From: CAZYFH01 sp965197395
GTDB lineage: Bacteria; Acidobacteriota; Vicinamibacteria; Vicinamibacterales; UBA8438
Length of the DNA stretch: 64,000 bases
Assembly (NCBI GenBank): GCA_965197395.1
Contig: CBDANB010000007.1
Span: 868,001-932,000 of the forward strand
Direction of reading: 5' to 3'
A model generated the notes under the pieces. It ran no database searches, was not told the DNA's origin, and saw only the letters and a program-made list of their open reading frames with translations. The translations under genes were made by a program, and so were the position numbers. Shown here in pieces: positions 41,907 to 50,021 of this stretch. Within the stretch, counting starts at the first letter, position 1; every line of letters begins with the position of its first letter.

Positions 41907-44120
41907 ATGGGTGTGGCACAACGACTGGCGGTGCTGCTCGGCGTCGCGGCGATCGCTGCCGGCGGCGTGTTCGGGCTGTCGGAGACGGAGGTCGCCGCGG
42001 GCGCCGACGATATCCGGGGCGTGGTACGGAGCGCGACCGGGCCCGAGGCGGGTGTCTGGGTGATTGCCGAGACGGACGAGCTCGAGACCGGCTTCCGCAA
42101 GATCGTTGTCACCGACGACGACGGCCGGTTCCTGGTGCCCGACCTCCCGACGGCCGGCTACGAGGTCTGGGTGCGCGGCTACGGCCTGGTCGACTCGGAC
42201 AAGACCGCCGCGCGGCCAGGCGCTGAGCTGACGCTGATGGCGAAAGCCGCGGCGACGCCGCGGGAAGCGGCCGAGGTGTATCCAGCGAACTACTGGTACT
42301 CGCTGCTGGAGATTCCGGACGTAGACGAGTTTCCCGGCACCGGCGCGCGGGGCAACGGCATCAACGAGGGGATGCGAACGCAGGCGCACTGGATCGACCG
42401 GCTGAAGGACGGCTGCCAGCTGTGCCACCAGATGGGCAACAAAGCGACGCGCGAGATGCCGATGCTCGACGTGCGGGACTTCGATTCGACGCTGGCGGCC
42501 TGGCAGCATCGAATTCGGGCCGGCGGCAGCGGGCCGTCGATGCTGAACGCGCTGGGTCGGATGGGGGGCCGGGCGCTCCAGATGTACGCTGACTGGACCG
42601 ACAGGATTCTGGCCGGCGAAGTCCCGCCGATGCCGCCGCGCCCGCAAGGCACCGAGCGCAACGTCGTGCTCTCGATGTGGGCGTGGGGTACGGCGCGCGG
42701 AATGGTGCACGACGAGATCGTGACCGACAAGCGGAACCCGACGCTGTATGCGAATGGTCCGCTCTACGGCGTCGGTGGCCAGTCGCTCACCGTCACGGAT
42801 CCCGGCGCCAACCACTCGACGGTCTTGGGTCTCCCGGGGCGAATCCCACGGCAGCCCCGGGGTGATTCGTACGTCGGGTCGTCGGAATCGATCCCGTCCC
42901 TCTACTGGGGCAACGAGCCGCGACCGCCCGGCGCCGGTGGCGGCAGCGGTCACAACCCGATGATGGACGACAAAGGGCGTGTCTGGCTGACCCAATCGAT
43001 TCGTCCCGGAGCCGACAACCCCGAGTGGTGTTTAGAGGGCTCCGATCACCCCTCGGCGAAGTACTTCCCGGTGGAGCAGAACTTCTCGCGGCGCCAGTTG
43101 TCGTACTACGACACGACGGCGGACAAGTTCGTGCTGATCGACACCTGCTACGGCACGCATCACTTGCAGTTCGCCGACGACGCGAACGACACGCTCTGGA
43201 CCAGTGGCGAGCTGCCGGTCGTGGGCTGGCTGGACACGAAGCTCTACGACGAAACCGGCGACGAGCGGGCCTCGCAGGGCTGGTGCCCGACCGTGCTCGA
43301 CACGAACGGCGACGGCACGATCACGAAGCCGTGGAACGAGCCGCCCGACACGGGTGACGTGTTCGGGGCCGCCGGGGTAGAGGTGACCGATCCGAGCCGA
43401 GACACCCTGGTCTCGAGCTTCAACTACGGCGTCATTCCGCATCCGACCGACGGTTCGGTCTGGTTCGCGAAACCGTGGCCGATGCCGGGGAATCTGATCC
43501 GGCTCGACCCGGGTGACAACCCGCCCGAGACCTGCATCACCGAGCTCTACGAGCCGCCGTTCGAGAACGACGCGGTCGACCCCAGCCGCTGGGGCTATAC
43601 GCCACGCGGGATTGACGTCGATCGCAACGGGCTGATCTGGACGGCGCTGAGCGGGAGCGGTCACCTGGCGAGCTTCGACCGCGACAAGTGTCAGGTCACC
43701 AGCGGCCCGACGGCGACCGGGCAGCATTGCCCTGAAGGCTGGACCGTGTATCAATCGCCGGGGCCGAAGATCAAGGGCGTGACGAGCGCGACGAACGCCG
43801 ACTTCCACTACTACGCGTGGGTGGATCAGTTCGATACGTTGGGGCTCGGGGCCAACGTCCCGATGGCGAACGGCACCGGGTCGGACTCGTTGCTGGCCTT
43901 GCTGCCGGAGACGGATGAGTGGGTCGTCATGCGGGTGCCGTATCCGCTCGGCTTCTACACCCGCGGCCTCGACGGGCGGATCGACGATCCGAACGCCGGG
44001 TGGAAGGGGCGCGGTGTGTGGGCGAGCTACGACGCGTTCAACTGGCACAACGAAGGCGGGAAGGGCATGACGAGCGAGATCGTGCAGTTCCAGGTCCGGC
44101 CGCATCCGCTGGCGGAGTAG
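41907..44120 (+). CDS. Exported propeller cytochrome c with regulatory-like N-terminal domain (copy 2)
   Basis: 737 aa from the ATG at 41907 (GGGGGCGA upstream). Export signal QRLAVLLGVAAIAAGGVFGL. The transthyretin-like domain (IRGVVRSATGPEAGVWVIAE, TDDDGRFLVPDLPTAGYEVW) is followed by the single heme site at 170-174 (DGCQLCHQMG) and propeller blades with DTCYGTHHLQFADDANDTLW and TPRGIDVDRNGLIWTALSGS. Alignment by eye to the copy at 31686 is nearly gap-free, with an insertion near residue 490. It follows the ankyrin gene and precedes the Tat proteins at 44260 and 44770. Confidence 0.88.
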   Translation: MGVAQRLAVLLGVAAIAAGGVFGLSETEVAAGADDIRGVVRSATGPEAGVWVIAETDELETGFRKIVVTDDDGRFLVPDLPTAGYEVWVRGYGLVDSDKTAARPGAELTLMAKAAATPREAAEVYPANYWYSLLEIPDVDEFPGTGARGNGINEGMRTQAHWIDRLKDGCQLCHQMGNKATREMPMLDVRDFDSTLAAWQHRIRAGGSGPSMLNALGRMGGRALQMYADWTDRILAGEVPPMPPRPQGTERNVVLSMWAWGTARGMVHDEIVTDKRNPTLYANGPLYGVGGQSLTVTDPGANHSTVLGLPGRIPRQPRGDSYVGSSESIPSLYWGNEPRPPGAGGGSGHNPMMDDKGRVWLTQSIRPGADNPEWCLEGSDHPSAKYFPVEQNFSRRQLSYYDTTADKFVLIDTCYGTHHLQFADDANDTLWTSGELPVVGWLDTKLYDETGDERASQGWCPTVLDTNGDGTITKPWNEPPDTGDVFGAAGVEVTDPSRDTLVSSFNYGVIPHPTDGSVWFAKPWPMPGNLIRLDPGDNPPETCITELYEPPFENDAVDPSRWGYTPRGIDVDRNGLIWTALSGSGHLASFDRDKCQVTSGPTATGQHCPEGWTVYQSPGPKIKGVTSATNADFHYYAWVDQFDTLGLGANVPMANGTGSDSLLALLPETDEWVVMRVPYPLGFYTRGLDGRIDDPNAGWKGRGVWASYDAFNWHNEGGKGMTSEIVQFQVRPHPLAE

Positions 44121-44162
44121 GCGCGCGTGCCGCTGACCCGGCGTGGGCTGACGTTGTAAGGA

Positions 44163-44213
44163 GTAGGGCACGGCTTCAGCCGTGCCTCGCAGGCCTGAAT
44201 GCCTGCGCTACGG
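44163..44213. repeat. Dispersed palindromic repeat B, copy 3
   Basis: GTAGGGCACGGCTTCAGCCG followed by TGCCTCGCAGGCCTGAATGC and CTGCGCTACG. The two hairpin halves are in the opposite order to copy 2, so it is inverted relative to it. It lies between the propeller cytochrome stop and the next gene's leader. Confidence 0.88.
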
Positions 44214-44259
44214 TAGCGACTCAGGTGAGCTTCACGGTGAGGGTGATGAAGGAGACGTG

Positions 44260-44712
44260 ATGGCAACGACACGACGAGAGTTCTTGGCGGCGGGTGGGGC
44301 GGCGCCGTTTGCGCTAGCGCTGGGGGCGCAGTCGGGCTCGCGCGAGCTGACGATGGACGAGAAGGCGAACGTGAAGGTCGTCAACGACTTCTCTGCGGCG
44401 TGGGCGACGCATGATCCCGCGAAGATCACCTCGTATCTGACGGACGACGTCGTCTTTCGCTTCTCGCAGGACGGCGATGCGGCCACGGGTCGGACGACCA
44501 TGCGGGAGCAGCTCGAAGCGAGCTTCGGCACGATGCGGAAGATCGAGTTCGAGGTGCTAGAGACGTTCGCGGCCGGTCCGATGGTCGCGAACCTGAGGGT
44601 CGACTACCTCACGAACGCCGATGGTGAGCGGAACGCGTTCCGCGTCGCGGGCGTGTTCTATGTCAAGGACGGCAAGATTGCCGAGTGGATTGATGCCATC
44701 GTTCCTGCATAG
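44260..44712 (+). CDS. SnoaL/limonene-epoxide-hydrolase-like NTF2-fold protein with Tat signal
   Basis: 150 aa. The N-terminus TTRREFLAAGGAAPFALALG is a twin-arginine signal. The rest follows the NTF2-like pattern: VVNDFSAAWATHDPAKITSY, LTDDVVFRF, GRTTMREQLEASFGTM, FEVLETFAAGPMVANLRVDY, FRVAGVFYVKDGKIAEWIDA. Limonene-1,2-epoxide hydrolase and SnoaL cyclases share this fold, but catalytic Asp-Arg-Asp residues cannot be assigned with confidence. GGAG lies seven bases before the ATG. It probably forms a unit with the cupin gene 57 bp downstream. Confidence 0.8.
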   Translation: MATTRREFLAAGGAAPFALALGAQSGSRELTMDEKANVKVVNDFSAAWATHDPAKITSYLTDDVVFRFSQDGDAATGRTTMREQLEASFGTMRKIEFEVLETFAAGPMVANLRVDYLTNADGERNAFRVAGVFYVKDGKIAEWIDAIVPA

Positions 44713-44769
44713 GCACGGGTCAGGGTTTCGAGGTTGAAGGTCCACAGTTCGGAAGACAAGGAGACGGAG

Positions 44770-45372
44770 ATGGCCAAGGCAACGCGTGGGGCAGACGGGT
44801 CCGACGATGGGCGGCGGTTGATCGGACGTCGGGCGATGCTCGGGAGCTCGGCGATCGGCGGCGCAGCGCTGGCGGCCGGTGTGTTCGGACCGCTCGCGGG
44901 AGTCGCCGTGGCGGGCCAGAGTGCGGTGCAACCGGTGAAGAGCGGGCGGATCCGGCGGGTGGCGACCGGGCAGAACGCGGCCGGGAAGTCGTATATCGCC
45001 GTCGACGAGACGGTCGCCATCAGCGACGTGTGGTCGACAACGGCGGATGAGCCGCTCGGTCCCGCGCCAGGCGGAGAGCAGCGGTCGGATTTCAGCCATC
45101 CAACCGGGGAGACCCGCTTCTTTGTCGCCGCGTTACCCCCATCGACCGACCCGAAACCCGATCTGACCAATCGGATCGGGTTCCACAAGACACCGGGGGT
45201 GGCGTATTGCTACGTCCTCAACGGTGAGGTCATGTTCCTCGTGGACGAGGAAGAGGTGCGGCTGAAGGCGGGCGACCTGATCATCGAGCGAGGAACCGAT
45301 CACTCGTGGCGAAACGAGGGGTCGGAGCCGGTTGGCCTGGCGATCGTGCTGGCAAACGCGGTCCAGACGTGA
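44770..45372 (+). CDS. Cupin-domain protein with Tat-like signal
   Basis: 200 aa from the ATG at 44770, with AGGAG seven bases upstream. Signal region GRRAMLGSSAIGGAALAAGV. The C-terminal cupin barrel shows GVAYCYVLNGEVMFLVDEEE, VRLKAGDLIIERGTDHSW and EPVGLAIVLANA, which match cupin motifs 1 and 2. Only some of the usual metal-binding histidines are present (one in GTDHSW), so metal binding is uncertain. Upstream is a beta-rich segment with ISDVWSTTADEPLG. Exported; its closeness to the NTF2-fold gene suggests a common pathway. Confidence 0.8.
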   Translation: MAKATRGADGSDDGRRLIGRRAMLGSSAIGGAALAAGVFGPLAGVAVAGQSAVQPVKSGRIRRVATGQNAAGKSYIAVDETVAISDVWSTTADEPLGPAPGGEQRSDFSHPTGETRFFVAALPPSTDPKPDLTNRIGFHKTPGVAYCYVLNGEVMFLVDEEEVRLKAGDLIIERGTDHSWRNEGSEPVGLAIVLANAVQT

Positions 45373-45403
45373 CACGGTCTGGTCGCAGCGGGACCTCGAT
45401 GCC

Positions 45404-45540
45404 CGCAACTCACGTGTGTTGAACCTGTAGCGCAGGCCTTCAGGCCTGCCCAGCGAGGCTAAAGCCTCGCGCTACGACACGCAACACACGTGAGCTCTGG
45501 GGTTTCAGGGCCCACGCGGCGTCGACACACGTGAGTTGCG
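45404..45540. repeat. Nested palindromic cluster containing repeat B, copy 4
   Basis: CGCAACTCACGTGTGT at 45404-45419 is matched exactly by its reverse complement at 45525-45540. Between them lie a full repeat B (45427-45477, GTAGCGCAGGCCTTCAGGCC to CTACG) and a third CACACGTGAG copy at 45485-45494. All could fold into one multi-armed structure. It separates the forward cupin gene from the converging DUF6644 genes. Confidence 0.85.
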
Positions 45541-45543
45541 AAC

Positions 45544-46032
45544 CTACAGGATGTGGCCGGTCCAGCGTCCGGCCAGGACGACACCGGCCCAGAGGATGAG
45601 GGATGTCGCGCCAGCCACCTTGGCGGCGAGCGGTGTGGCCGGGGCGGTGTCCCAACCCTCTACCGAACGAAACGTCCGAAACTGAAACAGCGCCATGTTG
45701 GCGAACGCCAGCACGAGCAGGAGGAACTTGGTCTGGAAGGCCGGGTTTTCGACATACGCCGTCGCCCGCGTCATGAACAGGCCGGTGCCGGTCACCACCG
45801 CGATACACACAGCACCCCACGTCCACGGAACGAGCTCGCGAGTCATCCTGCTCGCCGGATAGCGTCGGGCGGCGACGCCGAGCAGGCGGAGATCGACCAT
45901 CAGGATCGATCCGACGAGGATCCCGATCGCAAGCACATGGATCGACTCCAGCAGCGGAAACCACCAGGTGAAGCCGATGTGCTCGGAGAGCGGCCATCCT
46001 TGCACCCATTCCCAGAACTCGGCAGAAGGCAT
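45544..46032 (-). CDS. DUF6644-like 4-TM membrane protein (copy 1)
   Basis: 162 aa with four hydrophobic helices. Characteristic parts are WWFPLLESIHVLAIGILVGS, LMVDLRLLGVAARR, LVPWTWGAVCIAVVTGTGLF, NPAFQTKFLLLVLAFANM and a terminal helix LILWAGVVLAGRWTGHIL. Histidines in helix 1 and elsewhere could bind heme, as in small membrane cytochromes, but this is a guess. It forms a reverse-strand pair with the next gene; there are 33 bp between them. Function unknown. Confidence 0.75.
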   Translation of the reverse strand: MPSAEFWEWVQGWPLSEHIGFTWWFPLLESIHVLAIGILVGSILMVDLRLLGVAARRYPASRMTRELVPWTWGAVCIAVVTGTGLFMTRATAYVENPAFQTKFLLLVLAFANMALFQFRTFRSVEGWDTAPATPLAAKVAGATSLILWAGVVLAGRWTGHIL

Positions 46033-46065
46033 TGCGCGGTCCTCTACTCAAGCACGACGAGACGG

Positions 46066-46587
46066 TCAGAACTCCGGAACGAAGAGATAGTCAGCGTACG
46101 CGATCCACCGTCCAGCCAGCACGACGCCGACCCAGAGGAGCAGCGACACCGCGGCGATGACGCGCGCCGCGTTGCGGCGCACCAACGTGCGTTCCCAAAA
46201 ACCCGCGTCTCGCCTGTTGAGCCAATAGACGATGAACGCCAGCACGACGGCCGGCAGCATCAGCGAGAACTTGATGCCAAACACCGGGTTGTAGAAATAC
46301 CGGACGGGGCGCGCCACGACGAACAGCAGACCGGTGACGGCGTTGATCGGCAGCGCCCACCAGGCCCACGGCATCAGCCGCTGGATCATCTCGCTGACGT
46401 TTTGGCCCGGCACCGCCATGCCGAGGAACCTGAGATTGACCATGACGATGGAGCTCATGACGACCGCAATGCCCAGGATGTGGATGGCCTGGGATATCGG
46501 CGGAAGGCCCGGGACGTTGGCGAGCAAGTACACGGCGAGCTCGCGCGCCTCGCTCTGGACCAACATGTTCGCCAGAAACTCGCTCAT
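46066..46587 (-). CDS. DUF6644-like 4-TM membrane protein (copy 2)
   Basis: 173 aa. Similar architecture to the preceding gene: ISQAIHILGIAVVMSSIVMV, NLRFLGMAVPGQNVSEMIQR, LMPWAWWALPINAVTGLLFV, NPVFGIKFSLMLPAVVLAFI and LLLWVGVVLAGRWIAYADYL. It is the upstream gene of the pair, and the two probably form a heteromeric membrane complex or arose by duplication. The start lies about 20 bp from the 135-bp tandem array, so its promoter must be inside or very near that array. Confidence 0.75.
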   Translation of the reverse strand: MSEFLANMLVQSEARELAVYLLANVPGLPPISQAIHILGIAVVMSSIVMVNLRFLGMAVPGQNVSEMIQRLMPWAWWALPINAVTGLLFVVARPVRYFYNPVFGIKFSLMLPAVVLAFIVYWLNRRDAGFWERTLVRRNAARVIAAVSLLLWVGVVLAGRWIAYADYLFVPEF

Positions 46588-46604
46588 GGCTGGCTGTCGA
46601 CCGC

Positions 46605-47163
46605 ATTAGGATACTGCAGGCAGTTTTGCGGACCGTCGCACACGGCCAAGGCGCGCACGGCGCGCCTCGCGGACGCGGAGTGGGGCTCTCGGGGTCCCCA
46701 CGTAGCGCCCGCGTGGGGTCCGGGGCGAAGCCCCGTCTAATTAGGGTACTGCAGGCAGTTTTGCGGACCGTCGCACACGGCCAAGGCGCGCACGGCGCGC
46801 CTCGCGGACGCGGAGTGGGGCTCTCGGGGTCCCCACGTAGCGCCCGCGTGGGGTCCGGGGCGAAGCCCGTCTAATTAGGATACTGCAGGCAGTTTTGCGG
46901 ACCGTCGCACACGGCCAAGGCGCGCACGGCGCGCCTCGCGGACGCGGAGTGGGGCTCTCGGGGTCCCCACGTAGCGCCCGCGTGGGGTCCGGGGCGAAGC
47001 CCCGTCTAATTAGGGTACTGCAGGCAGTTTTGCGGACCGTCGCACACGGCCAAGGCGCGCACGGCGCGCCTCGCGGACGCGGAGTGGGGCTCTCGGGGTC
47101 CCCACGTAGCGCCCGCGTGGGGTCCGGGGCGAAGCCCCGTCTAATTAGGATACTGCAGGCAGT
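46605..47163 (+). repeat. Tandem array of repeat A: four 134-135-bp units plus a 20-bp partial
   Basis: Units start at 46605, 46740, 46874 and 47009, each with ATTAGGRTACTGCAGGCAGT, and a fifth partial unit starts at 47144 and ends one base before the ATG at 47165. Units 1, 3 and the partial have GGATACT; units 2 and 4 have GGGTACT, so the array looks like a duplicated dimer. Unit 2 lacks one C. Each unit has nested GC palindromes and no stop codon in at least one frame on each strand. Except for these differences the units look identical. Confidence 0.95.
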
Positions 47164-47164
47164 G

Positions 47165-48955
47165 ATGAAGACGACACGCCCTCGACTCGGCCTCGCGGTC
47201 GTGCTGCTCGCCCTGAACCTGGTCGGCACGACGGTGGGCGCGAAGGATCGGATCTTCGTCGACCAGTGGAGCCCGACGCAGTCGGAGCTGTTCATTGCCG
47301 ATGCCGATGGCGCGAACCCGCGCAAGCTGGTCGCCGGTTTCGAGCGCGACTACAACGCCTCCATCTCCGACGACGGCGAATGGGTGGTGTTCACGTCGGA
47401 GCGCCATGGGTCGGCGGACATCTTTCGCGTGCGGACGAACGGCATGGAGTTGGAGCGCCTCACACAGCACCAGGCGTTCGACGATCAGGCCGCGCTGTCC
47501 CCCGACGGTCGCCGCGTGGCCTTCGTATCGACGCGCGCCGGCGGCACCACCGACATCTTCATCCTCGACCTCGAGACCCGGAGAATTCGCAATCTCACGA
47601 ACGCCTCGGGCGGGGACTTCCGGCCGAGCTGGTCCCCTGATGGACAGAGGCTGGCGTTTTCGTCCGACCGCGGGACGCCGTTTCGGATGGCTGCTGGGCG
47701 CTGGGAGCACGTGCATGCGGCGAGCGTGTATGTCATGGACGTCGACGGCGGCGAGGCCCGCGCGCTCTCGTCCGCCGGACACCTCGCCGGGTCGCCGAAG
47801 TGGTCACCAGATGGCCGGCGTGTGGTGTTCTACGAGGTGGCGGTTGCCGATACGTTTCGCGCGCGCTGGCTCCCCGACCAGGCCTCTGTCGAGTCACGAA
47901 TCGTGTCTGTCGACGCGACGACCGGCGCCCGCACGGAGCATGCGTCTGGGCCGGGTCTCAAACTGTCACCGCAGTTTCTCGGACCGGATCGCATCGGCTA
48001 CCTGGCGAAGTCGGGGCCGACCGCGACGCTGGCCTTCAGCTCGGGTGAGACCGGTCGCGCTGGAGACATCGGTAACCCCGCCTGGTCGCGTGACGGCCGA
48101 CGCGTGGTCTATCAGACCGGACCCATCGCGACGATTGCCGAACCGCGCTCACCGGGCGAGCGGCTGGCCAGCTCGGATCCAAACGTCGAGCTGGTCTACG
48201 CGAGCGGCTTTCCGGCGGTGTCGCCAGATGGGCGTCGGCTCGTCCTGAGCGAACGCACGCGGCGGGGTCGGCCGGACGATCGCACGCAGCTGGCCGTGTG
48301 GAACACCGACGGCACGAGTCCGCAGCGTATTTATCGCGCCAGCGGTTCGGCGATGGCGCCCCAGTGGTCGGCCGATGGGCAGTGGATCGTGTTCGGCGCC
48401 GGGAACTACTTTCACGATCGGGTGCGGCCGGCGCAGGTGATGGTCGTCAGGCCGGACGGCTCCGACGCGCGGCCGATTACGACGGGGCCCGGGAACGCGG
48501 GGTTCCCGGATTTTTCGCCAGACGGGACGCAGGTCGTCTATCGGTTCTGGACGGACACGGCGGGTGGGTTGCGTGTCGTGGACCTCGCCGACGGCGCCGT
48601 TCGCACGTTGACGACAGGATACGACAACTTTCCTGTCTGGTCGCCGGACGGCGGTCGCATCGTGTTCAGCCGGCTGGCCGACGGCGATTTCGACATCTAC
48701 ACGATCCGGCCCGACGGTACCGACCTGCGGCAGCTCACCGTGTCAACCGGCAACGACTCGCACCCGGCGTGGTCGGCCGACGGCGAGCACATCCTGTTCA
48801 GCAGCTCGCGCCTCGGCTTCAAGGACGAAGCGCCGCTCGCAGACATTCCCCAACCCTACGGCGAGCTCTTCATCATGCGAGCTGACGGGACCGGGCAACG
48901 ACCCCTGACCGACAACCGGTGGGAAGAAGGCACGCCCGCATGGCAGCCGAGGTAA
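47165..48955 (+). CDS. TolB-like beta-propeller (PD40/WD40-like) exported protein
   Basis: 596 aa from the ATG at 47165 with a signal peptide (RLGLAVVLLALNLVGTTVGA). About ten PD40-type repeats follow, such as SISDDGEWVVFTSERHGSAD, ALSPDGRRVAFVSTRAGGTT, SWSPDGQRLAFSSDRGTPF and VWSPDGGRIVFSRLADGDFD. The domain is like the TolB and DPP-IV N-terminal propeller; no peptidase domain follows. An in-frame extension through the tandem array gives a longer frame but has no signal sequence and is an artefact of the repeat. It is followed after 9 bp by the VWFA gene. Likely a periplasmic protein-binding scaffold. Confidence 0.88.
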   Translation: MKTTRPRLGLAVVLLALNLVGTTVGAKDRIFVDQWSPTQSELFIADADGANPRKLVAGFERDYNASISDDGEWVVFTSERHGSADIFRVRTNGMELERLTQHQAFDDQAALSPDGRRVAFVSTRAGGTTDIFILDLETRRIRNLTNASGGDFRPSWSPDGQRLAFSSDRGTPFRMAAGRWEHVHAASVYVMDVDGGEARALSSAGHLAGSPKWSPDGRRVVFYEVAVADTFRARWLPDQASVESRIVSVDATTGARTEHASGPGLKLSPQFLGPDRIGYLAKSGPTATLAFSSGETGRAGDIGNPAWSRDGRRVVYQTGPIATIAEPRSPGERLASSDPNVELVYASGFPAVSPDGRRLVLSERTRRGRPDDRTQLAVWNTDGTSPQRIYRASGSAMAPQWSADGQWIVFGAGNYFHDRVRPAQVMVVRPDGSDARPITTGPGNAGFPDFSPDGTQVVYRFWTDTAGGLRVVDLADGAVRTLTTGYDNFPVWSPDGGRIVFSRLADGDFDIYTIRPDGTDLRQLTVSTGNDSHPAWSADGEHILFSSSRLGFKDEAPLADIPQPYGELFIMRADGTGQRPLTDNRWEEGTPAWQPR

Positions 48956-48964
48956 GGTAGAGAG

Positions 48965-49888
48965 ATGAAGGGCAGAAGAGCGTTTCTGGCGGGTGTCGTC
49001 ACGCTCGGCGTCGCGTCCGTACCGATACTGGTGGGCGGGCAGCAGCAGCAGCCGCCACTGTTTCGCACCGGCACCGAGCTGGTCGACCTCTATGTCACCG
49101 TCACCGATGCCGCGGGACGACTCGTCCCCGATCTCGGGCAGGAGGAGTTCGCCATCTTCGACGACGAACAGCCGCAGGAGATCACGCTGTTCGAAAACGA
49201 CGTGCGGCCCATCACGGTGGTCGTCATGCTCGATACGAGCATCAGCACGACCAACGTCATGCATCTGATTCTGGGTGGCGCCGAGCAGTTCCTCATTCGG
49301 ATGCTGCCCGACGACCGGGCTCGCGTCGGCGCGTTCAACGACAAGATCGAGGTGGTCCCGTCGACGTTCGTCGGTGATCGTGACGCGTTGATTGACGAGC
49401 TCGGCGGGCTTGATTTCGGCAACGAAACGCGTCTCTTCGACGCGCTCGAGGCGAGCCTCGACACCCTGCTCGACGTCGACGGCCGCAAGGTGATCCTCCT
49501 GCTGACCGACGGCCAGGACAGCGCCAGCGAGCTCGGATGGCGGGATGTCCTCGACCGCGCCGTCGCCGAGGAAGTGATGATTTACTCGATCGGTCTCGAG
49601 GTCGAGTACTTCGATGGCCGTCGTGTGCGCCGGACCCGTCCCGACCGCAGCCTGCGGCGGCTAGCGGAGGAAACCGGGGGCGGCTATTTCCTCCTCGAGG
49701 AAACCGACGAGCTCGGTCCGACGTTTACCCGCGTCTCGCAGGAGCTGCACAGCCAGTACGTGCTGGGATTCACGCCATCCGTGCGGGACGGCAAGCGCCA
49801 CAGCCTCGAGGTGCGCATCACCGGCCGCGGCAGGGAAGCCCGCGCCCGGCGGAGCTACATTGCCCCGGCGTCTTCCGAGGGCTCCTGA
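48965..49888 (+). CDS. VWFA-related Acidobacterial protein (TIGR03436-like)
   Basis: 307 aa with signal peptide (RRAFLAGVVTLGVASVPILV). The family start FRTGTELVDLYVTVTDAAGR is followed by LVPDLGQEEFAIFDDEQPQE and a von Willebrand A domain. Its MIDAS begins at D90 in VVVMLDTSIS, with further residues in DGRKVILLLTDGQDSAS. The C-terminus SQYVLGFTPSVRDGKRHSLE fits the family. Exported and metal-dependent adhesion or assembly are inferred from the domain. It is downstream of the TolB-like gene by 9 bp, so they are likely co-expressed. A decayed paralogue lies at 36191. Confidence 0.9.
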   Translation: MKGRRAFLAGVVTLGVASVPILVGGQQQQPPLFRTGTELVDLYVTVTDAAGRLVPDLGQEEFAIFDDEQPQEITLFENDVRPITVVVMLDTSISTTNVMHLILGGAEQFLIRMLPDDRARVGAFNDKIEVVPSTFVGDRDALIDELGGLDFGNETRLFDALEASLDTLLDVDGRKVILLLTDGQDSASELGWRDVLDRAVAEEVMIYSIGLEVEYFDGRRVRRTRPDRSLRRLAEETGGGYFLLEETDELGPTFTRVSQELHSQYVLGFTPSVRDGKRHSLEVRITGRGREARARRSYIAPASSEGS

Positions 49889-50000
49889 TTTAGACGGGGC
49901 TTCGCCCCGAACCCCCGCAGGCGCTCCGCGGGACCCCGAGAGCCCCGCGCCGCGCCCGCGAGGCGCGCCGTGCGCGCCTTGGCCGCTCTCGCCGCATCAC
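49889..50000 (-). repeat. Dispersed repeat A, diverged copy
   Basis: On the reverse strand it reads GGCCAAGGCGCGCACGGCGC, CTCGCGGGCGCGGCGCGGGG and CTCTCGGGGTCCCGC to GGGGCGAAGCCCCGTCTAAA. It starts at the stop codon of the VWFA gene and ends about 20 bp from the end of the converging PDLQG-type gene. Its centre differs from the tandem-array units, so it is an older copy. Confidence 0.85.
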
Positions 50001-50021
50001 GGCCTGGCCCGTCGTGGGCTG

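Noticed and set aside
46605..47163. Tandem array considered as a CRISPR
   Set aside because: Units are contiguous with no variable spacers, unit length is 135 bp, and no cas gene is present.
46895..47164. Upstream in-frame extension of the TolB-like protein
   Set aside because: The extension is translated repeat A and would put the signal peptide 90 residues inside the protein; the ATG at 47165 fits an exported protein.
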